A stretch of 24,660 nucleotides of DNA from JBGOUJ01 sp041477005 (GTDB lineage: Bacteria > Acidobacteriota > Terriglobia > Bryobacterales > JACQDG01), in NCBI GenBank assembly GCA_041477005.1, contig JBGOUJ010000035.1:1-24660 (forward strand), given 5' to 3'. Positions 19,253-24,660 of this stretch are shown piece by piece (position 1 is the first letter of the stretch; every line of letters begins with the position of its first letter). A program made the position numbers and the translations under genes. The notes beneath the pieces are model-generated. The model worked only from the letters and a program-made list of their open reading frames with translations, had not been told where the DNA came from and searched no databases.

Positions 19253-21147
19253 TGGCGTTCTCCGGGTCCCCGCGTCTCCGCAACTCCGCGTCGGTCCTCT
19301 ACTGGGTGCTTCCTCCGCTGCTCTGTCTGCTGGTCTTCCGCCGCGGCCTTCTTTCCTGGTTCCTGCAGGACGACTTTGCCTGGCTCCGTCTCGAAATGCA
19401 TTCTTTCTCTGACTTCTGGAGCCTGCTGGTCGAGCCGCGCGCGGGTGGCAGCATTCGCCCTCTGAGCGAGCGCTTTTTCTTCATTCTGTTCCGGCGCCTG
19501 TTCGACCTCCGCGCCTTCCCCTATCACCTCTTTGTCTTTCTCACCCAGTTCGCAAATCTGCTGCTGCTGACCGCGATCGCCCGCCGCCTCACCGCCAGTC
19601 GCGGCGCGGCATTGGTCGCGTCTCTCCTCTGGACCCTGAACATCTCCCTGCTCACGCCCCTGGCCTGGACTTCGGCCTACAATCAGGTCCTCTGCTCGTT
19701 CTTCTACCTGACGAGTTTTCTCCTCTTCCTTCGCCAGCTCGAAACCGGCCGCTGGTCGTTCTATTGGTGGCAATGCGCTGCTTTTGTCCTCGGCTTCGGC
19801 GCCCTCGAAACCATGGCCGTCTACCCGCTGGTGCTGCTTGCCTATTGCCTGCTGTTGGCTCGCCCGAACACCTGGAAGACTCTGCCACTGCTGGCGGTCT
19901 CCGCCCTTTACATCGCTCTGCGGTTCCGGGGGGCCGCCGGCAGCCTCGCCGGCCCGTATGCCTTTCATTTTGACGCCGGCATCCTGACAGCCCTGTGGCG
20001 CTACTGGAGCTGGTCCCTGGGCCCCGTCCGCTTCGCCGAAGCCTACGGCCTGCCGGCCCCAGCCGCCCTGGTCCTGGTGGTGGTCCTCAGCTTGGCTCTG
20101 CTTGCCGCTTTAGTACATGCCGTCTCCGCGTCCCCGCGCCTGGGGATCTCTGCGTCCGGCCCCAGCCGCGTTCCCGCGTCTGCTCTTTTTGCGCCGGCGC
20201 TGTTCGGTCTGGCCTGGTTCCTTCTCACCCTCGCTCCGGTTCTTCCCCTGCCGGATCGCCGCTTCGATTACTACCTCACGATACCCGCCATCGGCCTCGC
20301 CCTGGCGATCGCCTGCCTCCTTCCATCCGTCCCGCGCTGGGCGGCCGCCCTCTGGCTGTTGATTTACTTCTCCTGCTCGATCGCCTTCATCGAAAAGGAA
20401 CTTCGCCTGCACTATCGCCGCAGCCAGCTCGCCCGGCGGTTGATCGCGGGCCTCCAGGCAGCCCGCACTTTCCATCCCGGCCGGACAATCCTTCTCACCG
20501 GCGTCAATGACCAGCTCTTCTACGCCGTTCTCTATGACGAAGGTCCCCGCACCGCAGGCCTGCGCCACATCTACCTGGCCCCCACCAACCCGCGCCTCAC
20601 CACCGCTCCCGGCCTCGCGCCGGTCGAGAACTACCGGCTCCCCGCCCGCGCCACCCTTGCCGCTCTGCAGAGCCGCCTGGCCGAGGTCTATGACGTCTCC
20701 CAGGGCAATCTCCGCAACATCACGACCCTCTACACACTCTCCGCGCCGGATCTATTGAAGCCCACGCCCCCGCGGCGGGTCGATGTCGGCGAGCCACTGC
20801 TGGCTTCCCAGATCGGCTCCGGCTGGTCCGAGATCGACCTGGACCACCGCTGGATGAGCCGCCGCGCGGAAGTGCGTCTCGCCGCGCCACAATCCCCCGG
20901 CGACCGTCTTCGAATCGAAGCCATCAACCCGGAGTACTCCCACTCCGGGCCTTTCCTCCTCGCCGTCTCCGCCAACGGCGTCCGCCTGGGCCGCGTTGAG
21001 ATCCGCGATGAGCGTTCCTGCCGGCGCTTCTTCGACTTGCCCGCCTCTTTCCTGGGCGCCGAAGAAATCACGATTGCCCTGGAGATCGAAGACGCCGGCG
21101 CCGAACGCTTGGCTTTTGGCGTGATCGAGCTGATCCATCAGCCGTAG
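19252..21147 (+). CDS. GT-C-like multi-pass membrane protein (putative glycosyltransferase) with C-terminal beta-domain
   Basis: A 631-residue protein with about 10-12 membrane segments in residues 15-390 and a soluble C-terminal region. The first periplasmic loop has FLQDDFAWLR with an Asp-Asp pair at about residue 40, the position where GT-C glycosyltransferases (PMT/ArnT/TMTC-like) carry catalytic acidic residues, and SIRPLSERFFF and WTSAYNQVLCSFFYLTS are also typical of bacterial GT-C proteins. It probably transfers a sugar from a polyprenyl-phosphate donor at the outer face of the inner membrane; donor and acceptor are unknown. The end (about 545-631) is a beta-domain resembling that of the upstream lipoprotein. 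The GTG start overlaps the lipoprotein stop (TAGTG), so the two are translationally coupled. Confidence 0.75.
   Translation: MAFSGSPRLRNSASVLYWVLPPLLCLLVFRRGLLSWFLQDDFAWLRLEMHSFSDFWSLLVEPRAGGSIRPLSERFFFILFRRLFDLRAFPYHLFVFLTQFANLLLLTAIARRLTASRGAALVASLLWTLNISLLTPLAWTSAYNQVLCSFFYLTSFLLFLRQLETGRWSFYWWQCAAFVLGFGALETMAVYPLVLLAYCLLLARPNTWKTLPLLAVSALYIALRFRGAAGSLAGPYAFHFDAGILTALWRYWSWSLGPVRFAEAYGLPAPAALVLVVVLSLALLAALVHAVSASPRLGISASGPSRVPASALFAPALFGLAWFLLTLAPVLPLPDRRFDYYLTIPAIGLALAIACLLPSVPRWAAALWLLIYFSCSIAFIEKELRLHYRRSQLARRLIAGLQAARTFHPGRTILLTGVNDQLFYAVLYDEGPRTAGLRHIYLAPTNPRLTTAPGLAPVENYRLPARATLAALQSRLAEVYDVSQGNLRNITTLYTLSAPDLLKPTPPRRVDVGEPLLASQIGSGWSEIDLDHRWMSRRAEVRLAAPQSPGDRLRIEAINPEYSHSGPFLLAVSANGVRLGRVEIRDERSCRRFFDLPASFLGAEEITIALEIEDAGAERLAFGVIELIHQP
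19261..19293 (+). repeat. Intragenic 33-bp repeat, copy 1
   Basis: Encodes SGSPRLRNSAS at residues 4-14 of the membrane protein. Copy 2 lies at 20125-20157 in the same reading frame. The DNA is built from CCGCGTC-type words. Confidence 0.6.
20125..20157 (+). repeat. Intragenic 33-bp repeat, copy 2
   Basis: Encodes SASPRLGISAS within a loop between predicted membrane helices, matching copy 1 at 8 of 11 residues, in the same frame and about 865 bases away. Confidence 0.6.
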
Positions 21148-21181
21148 GTAGGGCGCCCCAGCGGCGAGCGTTCCATCCCCG

Positions 21182-21240
21182 AATCGCCAGCCGTCCCCCG
21201 TCAATCGCAATGGCCAACCCCCAATCACCAGCAGTCCCCC
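21182..21240. repeat. Degenerate direct repeats of about 20 bp
   Basis: Two 18-bp copies at 21182-21199 and 21223-21240 differ at two positions (AATC-G/A-CCAGC-C/A-GTCCCCC). A more degenerate copy starts at 21203 (AATCGCAATGGCC...), and AATCG begins again at 21241, giving about 3.3 units with a period of 20-21 bases. They fill most of the 119-base gap before the PfkB gene. Confidence 0.7.
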
Positions 21241-21251
21241 AATCGTCCCTG

Positions 21252-21260
21252 TGCTAAATT
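21252..21260 (+). promoter_or_regulatory. Extended -10 promoter placing the start at the PfkB initiation codon
   Basis: TGC plus TAAATT (21255-21260) is an extended -10 element. Exactly six bases separate the hexamer from the ATG at 21267, so transcription would start on the A of the start codon. There is no Shine-Dalgarno, in keeping with a leaderless message. Confidence 0.5.
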
Positions 21261-21266
21261 GTCCCT

Positions 21267-22235
21267 ATGGACAAGGCCTTCGACGTGGTCGGGGTCGGCC
21301 TGAACGCCACCGACACCCTTCTGCTCGTCCCCCACTTTCCCGAATACGCCGGTAAAGCGCCTTTCACCGAAGAGGTTGTGTCCCCCGGCGGCCAGGTGGC
21401 CAGCGCCATCGTCACCTGCCAGCGGCTCGGCTTGCGGACCAAGTACATCGGCACGGTCGGCGACGATGAGCGGGGCACCATCCAGATGCGCAGCCTGCTC
21501 GATGAAAACATCAATGTGGATCACGTCCAGCTCCGCCTCGGCTGCCCCAACCAATCGGCCTACATCATCGTCGACCAACGTACGGGCGAGCGCACGGTCT
21601 TCTGGCGCCGCGACGACTGCCTGCGCATCGATCCCACGCAGATTTCGCCCGACCAGATCACCTGCGCCCGCCTGCTTCACATCGACGGGCACGACACGGC
21701 CGCGGTGGAGCACGCCGCCCGCATCGCCCACGGCGCCGGCATGCCGGTCACGGTGGACGTCGACACCATCTACCACGGCTTCGAGCGCGTGCTCCCCTAT
21801 GTGGACTACCTGATCGCCAGCTCCGAGTTCCCCGTCCAGTGGACCAACCAGCCCGACCCCTTCCGCGCCCTCGATCTGATCCAGCGCGAATACGGCATGA
21901 AGGTCGCCGCCATGACCCTCGGCGCCTACGGGGCGCTGGCTTACTCGGACGGCCGGTTCTACTACTCGCCCGCGTTCGTGGTTAACTGCGTGGACACCAC
22001 CGGCGCCGGCGACGTCTTCCACGGCGCTTTCTGCTACGGGGTGCTCGAAGGGTTTCCGCTCGACGAGGCGCTGGAATTCTCAAACGCGATGGCCGCGCTG
22101 AACTGCACCGTGCTGGGCGCCCGGGGCGGGCCGCCGCCGGGGCCCGCGAGCAGCGTCCAGGCCCGGCGCCTGATTGACCGCGCCGAGCGCCGCTGCAACA
22201 AGGATTTCGAGCTGCGCGCCACGGTTGCGGTGTGA
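21267..22235 (+). CDS. PfkB-family carbohydrate kinase
   Basis: This 322-residue ribokinase-fold kinase phosphorylates a sugar or related alcohol using ATP. Both family signatures are present: the N-terminal GG motif (SPGGQVASAI, Gly41-Gly42) and the C-terminal CVDTTGAGDVFHGAF at 241-255 with the catalytic base Asp249. The substrate-side strand VVGVGLNATDTLLLVPHFP is typical of the PfkB group. The sequence does not settle between ribokinase, fructokinase, sugar-acid or sulfosugar kinase activity. It is the first gene of an operon: its stop overlaps the GTG of the glutaredoxin-like gene by four bases (GTGA). The message is probably leaderless. Confidence 0.88.
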   Translation: MDKAFDVVGVGLNATDTLLLVPHFPEYAGKAPFTEEVVSPGGQVASAIVTCQRLGLRTKYIGTVGDDERGTIQMRSLLDENINVDHVQLRLGCPNQSAYIIVDQRTGERTVFWRRDDCLRIDPTQISPDQITCARLLHIDGHDTAAVEHAARIAHGAGMPVTVDVDTIYHGFERVLPYVDYLIASSEFPVQWTNQPDPFRALDLIQREYGMKVAAMTLGAYGALAYSDGRFYYSPAFVVNCVDTTGAGDVFHGAFCYGVLEGFPLDEALEFSNAMAALNCTVLGARGGPPPGPASSVQARRLIDRAERRCNKDFELRATVAV

Positions 22236-22489
22236 TTCCCCGAGTGACGCTTTACACCCGCTCCGGCTGCCATCTCTGCGACACCGCCAAAGAGCAGCTC
22301 CAGCGCGCCCGCCGGGGCGCTGCATTTGAGCTCGAAGAAATCGACATCGACTCCGATCCGGAGCTCCACGCCCTCTACAATGAAGAGGTCCCCGTCATCG
22401 CCATCAACGGTAAGAAGGCCTTCAAATATAACGTGGACGAACGAACCTTCCTGAAACGGCTGCGGGACCGCACGGAGCCACGACCGTGA
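22232..22489 (+). CDS. Glutaredoxin-like thioredoxin-fold protein
   Basis: An 85-residue thioredoxin-fold protein of the glutaredoxin-like (DUF836-type) group. The redox motif CHLC is at residues 13-16 after the first strand (RVTLYTRSG), and the cis-Pro is in EVPVIAINGKKAF at about residue 53. Members of this type are thiol-disulfide reductants or thiol carriers with unknown partners. The start GTG overlaps the PfkB stop, and its own stop overlaps the GTG of the next gene, each by four bases, so translation is coupled at both ends. Its location directly before a bacillithiol-type deacetylase raises the possibility that it works with bacillithiol, but it lacks the CGC motif of classical bacilliredoxins. 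Confidence 0.85.
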   Translation: MIPRVTLYTRSGCHLCDTAKEQLQRARRGAAFELEEIDIDSDPELHALYNEEVPVIAINGKKAFKYNVDERTFLKRLRDRTEPRP

Positions 22490-23226
22490 AGGAGCGATTG
22501 GACATTCTGGCCATCGCCGCCCACCGTGACGACGTCGAACAAACCTGCGGCGGCGCCCTGATTCGCATGGCCGAGAAGGGCTACGTTACCGGCGCTCTCG
22601 ACCTGACCGCCGGCGAAATGGGATCCCGCGGCGACGCCGAAACGCGTGCGCGTGAAGCCGCAGAGGCCGCCCGAGAGATGCTGCTGAGCTGGCGCGGCAA
22701 TCTCGGTCTCCCCGACGCCCGCCTGGAGGCTACGCTCGACGCCAAGCTGGCCATCGCCGCCAAGATCCGCGAATTGCGTCCCCGCACCGTGATCCTGCCG
22801 TACTGGGAAGGCCGCCACCCCGACCATTACCGCACCGCCGATCTCGGCTACGAAGCCTGCTACCTGGCCGGCCTGCGGAAACTCGAGCTGCCGGGCCCAG
22901 CGGGATCCCCCGAGAGCGCCCCGCCTCATCGCCCGGCAAAAATCCTCTACGCCTCTCTCTACGCGAACGTCCGCCCGACGTTTGTGGTCGATATTTCCGC
23001 TCAATTTGAGCGACGTCTCCGCGCTCTATTCTGCTACCGCTCCCAATACGCCGACCAGCCCGCCGCCGCCGGCCTGTTCCCTCCGCAGGAGGAGATCGCC
23101 GAGCGAATCCGGGCCGTCGCCCGCTATTACGGCATGCTGATCGGGGTCCAATACGGCGAGCCTTATGTAGTGAAAGAGATGATAAGCGTGGACGACGTGG
23201 TGAAGATGCCGGTGCGCAGCCTCTGA
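22486..23226 (+). CDS. bshB1: PIG-L deacetylase, probably BshB1-type (bacillithiol synthesis)
   Basis: This is a 246-residue zinc deacetylase of the PIG-L/LmbE family. The metal motif AHRDDVE at 12-18 corresponds to A-H-P-D-D-x-E (Pro replaced by Arg), and the distal histidine is in GRHPDHYRTAD with His114. GEMGSRGDAETRAREAAEAA matches the BshB1 pattern 'GE.GtRGt.e.R..Ea..Aa', which separates BshB1, the GlcNAc-malate deacetylase of bacillithiol synthesis, from other LmbE proteins such as mycothiol conjugate amidase. bshA and bshC are not in this window. The GTG start overlaps the glutaredoxin-like stop. The convergent prolyl isomerase gene ends nine bases downstream. The assignment to bacillithiol is by motif resemblance. 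Confidence 0.82.
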   Translation: MKERLDILAIAAHRDDVEQTCGGALIRMAEKGYVTGALDLTAGEMGSRGDAETRAREAAEAAREMLLSWRGNLGLPDARLEATLDAKLAIAAKIRELRPRTVILPYWEGRHPDHYRTADLGYEACYLAGLRKLELPGPAGSPESAPPHRPAKILYASLYANVRPTFVVDISAQFERRLRALFCYRSQYADQPAAAGLFPPQEEIAERIRAVARYYGMLIGVQYGEPYVVKEMISVDDVVKMPVRSL

Positions 23227-23235
23227 ACGCCTGGC

Positions 23236-24660
23236 TTACCCTCGGTTGGCGGCCACAAACCGGTCTACCCGGTCCTGGTAGATCTTGATCTTCCCTTGCC
23301 TCTTCAGCCGCTCTCGCAGTTCCTGGCGGAAGATTTCCCACGCCTCATTCTGCTGGTTGCCAAGAAGCTGGTCGTGGATCGTCGTGCGTTGTTTGGCGAA
23401 CTGGGCCATGTCGGCAGGCGCGTGCTCGACAACCTGGTAGGCCACGCGATCCGACCCGGCGATGACGGGACCCAGGATGCTGTGCGAGGGCGCGGTAAAA
23501 GCCTCCCGGACGATAGCGGCAGAGCCGAGGCCCGGAATCGAGCCTTCGCGCGTGAACAGCTCGCTGGTCTTGGCCTCCAGCTTGAATTCCTTGGCCGCTT
23601 TCTTCAGATCGCCGAGAGCCCTCGCGCGCTCGGCCAACTGCTTGGCGCGGGCCTCCGCGGCGTCGCGGGCCTTGGCCAGATTGCAATCGTTCTTCGCCCG
23701 CTCGGTCACTTCGGCCAGCTCGGCCTGCCGCGTCGGAACGATCTCGGTGACCACGGCGATCATCGACTTGCCCGCCATCTGGACCGGGCCAACCACCGTG
23801 CCCTTCAGCGCCGAAAACAGCGCCTCGCCCAGAGCCGGCGTGACCGCGACCTCCGGGATCGGCTTGCCCCGCTCCATCCGGGCAACCGTAGAGACGGGCA
23901 ATCCCACCTCACGCCCGGCGTCTTCCAGATTTTGAACGTGCCGGCTCGCCGCCGCCCGCGCTGCGTCCAACAGCCTCGACTTCTCCACTTCCACACGGTC
24001 CTTGGTGAGTTCCTCGCGAATCGTCGGCTGCACTTCCTCGAACGGCCTCAGCCGCGCCTGTTCCCGCTCCAGCGCCTTGATGATGTGGAAGCCGACCTGC
24101 GTCTTCACCAGGTCGCTGATCTCCCCGGGCTTCATCGAAAAGGCCTTCTGCTCGAACTCCGGCAACGTCTGCGTACGCGTGACCCAGCCGATGTCGCCGC
24201 CCTTCTGGCCGCTGCCCGTGTCCTCAGAGTTGGCCTTGGCTAATGCCGCGAAGTCCTTGCCCGCCCGAACCTGCTTCAAAACGTCCTGCGCCTTGGCCTC
24301 GATCTTCTTGATCTCGTCCGGGGTCTTGTCGGTGGTCTTGAAAAGAATGTGTGTCGCGTGCACGCGGTCCTGCACCCGGAAGCGGTCCTTGTTCTCGTTG
24401 TAGTAGCGCTCCACCTCCTGCCGGCTGATCTGGACCCGCGAAGCCAGCTTGGCGTCGTCGATGACCATGTATTGGAACGACCGCTTCTCCGGCGCCATGT
24501 AGACCGCCCGGTTCTTCTTGAAGTATTCTTCGACCTCGGCCGGCGTGGAAGAGACCGAGGACTGCACCGAAGCCGGCGTCACCGCCACGAACTCGATCCG
24601 CGCCTTCTCCTCGCGCCGTTTGAATTCCTGCTCCAGCTCCGCCGTCGTCACGGTCACGTC
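23236..24660 (-). CDS. Peptidyl-prolyl cis-trans isomerase, PpiD/SurA type (partial, N-terminus outside window)
   Basis: The last 474 residues are visible; the frame runs on past the window edge. The parvulin domain spans about residues 95-200 of the visible part: VHATHILFKT, AKANSEDTGSGQKGGDIGWV, FSMKPGEISDLVKTQVGFHII. It is preceded by a SurA-N-like helical region (EVEEYFKKN, EVERYYNENKDRFR) and followed by a second degenerate domain (about 235-380) and a C-terminal basic helix. This order fits PpiD, an inner-membrane-anchored periplasmic foldase that helps newly secreted proteins; the anchor would be in the missing N-terminus. The gene is convergent with the deacetylase. Only nine bases separate the two stops, so a shared terminator would have to lie in coding sequence. 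Confidence 0.88.
   Translation of the reverse strand, partial: DVTVTTAELEQEFKRREEKARIEFVAVTPASVQSSVSSTPAEVEEYFKKNRAVYMAPEKRSFQYMVIDDAKLASRVQISRQEVERYYNENKDRFRVQDRVHATHILFKTTDKTPDEIKKIEAKAQDVLKQVRAGKDFAALAKANSEDTGSGQKGGDIGWVTRTQTLPEFEQKAFSMKPGEISDLVKTQVGFHIIKALEREQARLRPFEEVQPTIREELTKDRVEVEKSRLLDAARAAASRHVQNLEDAGREVGLPVSTVARMERGKPIPEVAVTPALGEALFSALKGTVVGPVQMAGKSMIAVVTEIVPTRQAELAEVTERAKNDCNLAKARDAAEARAKQLAERARALGDLKKAAKEFKLEAKTSELFTREGSIPGLGSAAIVREAFTAPSHSILGPVIAGSDRVAYQVVEHAPADMAQFAKQRTTIHDQLLGNQQNEAWEIFRQELRERLKRQGKIKIYQDRVDRFVAANRG

Overview
The window is GC-rich and densely packed. It has 22 recognisable intact or edge-truncated protein genes, one frameshifted gene and a few gene remnants. 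No tRNA, rRNA, CRISPR array or complete mobile element was seen. The mixture points to Acidobacteriota, probably a Bryobacterales/Solibacter-like lineage. It includes small secreted carboxypeptidase-regulatory-like proteins, the C-terminal scrap of a MacB/FtsX-type (ADOP-like) permease, a CehA/McbA-type secreted metallohydrolase next to a two-module secreted esterase, a bacillithiol-type deacetylase and degenerate heptanucleotide arrays. The lineage is inferred from family content, not from a marker gene.

Region by region. 1-5849: the tail of a DUF255 thioredoxin-domain protein; then, on the minus strand, maf and a Tat-exported dienelactone hydrolase whose start lies inside the 3' end of maf. 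Divergent from these are a DUF721/DciA-like gene, gatC-gatA (no gatB), a DksA-like zinc-finger regulator with a near-consensus promoter, comF and an overlapping HNH endonuclease gene. 5992-9025 (minus): mutS2 and an upstream Nudix gene, separated by a 7-bp tandem repeat array that can fold back on an inverted partner. 9154-10095 (plus): a LysW-like zinc-ribbon protein with a very acidic tail, whose DNA also encodes the start of the next gene, followed by two small exported carboxypeptidase-regulatory-like proteins. 10357-14848 (minus): a tight operon of an HisN-type phosphatase, a two-module alpha/beta-hydrolase broken by one frameshift, and a CehA/McbA-type metallohydrolase.

14972-18470 (plus): a lipoprotein, an S41/CtpA-like protein in which both catalytic dyad residues are replaced, pgsA, and an AMMECR1-family gene. 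18513-18683 is the permease remnant. 18731-21147 is a translationally coupled pair, a lipoprotein and a GT-C-like membrane protein, that appear to share a C-terminal beta-domain. 21267-23226 is a three-gene operon with 4-base overlaps: a PfkB-family kinase, a glutaredoxin-like protein and a BshB1-like deacetylase. The window closes with the C-terminal part of a convergent PpiD/SurA-type prolyl isomerase.

Most of this is ordinary housekeeping. The items most worth a second look are the orphan LysW-like protein and its overprinted acidic tail, the inactive S41 homologue, the frameshifted hydrolase whose second module has Glu at the nucleophile position, and the kinase-glutaredoxin-deacetylase operon. 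I did not find evidence strong enough to claim a new defence or mobile system.
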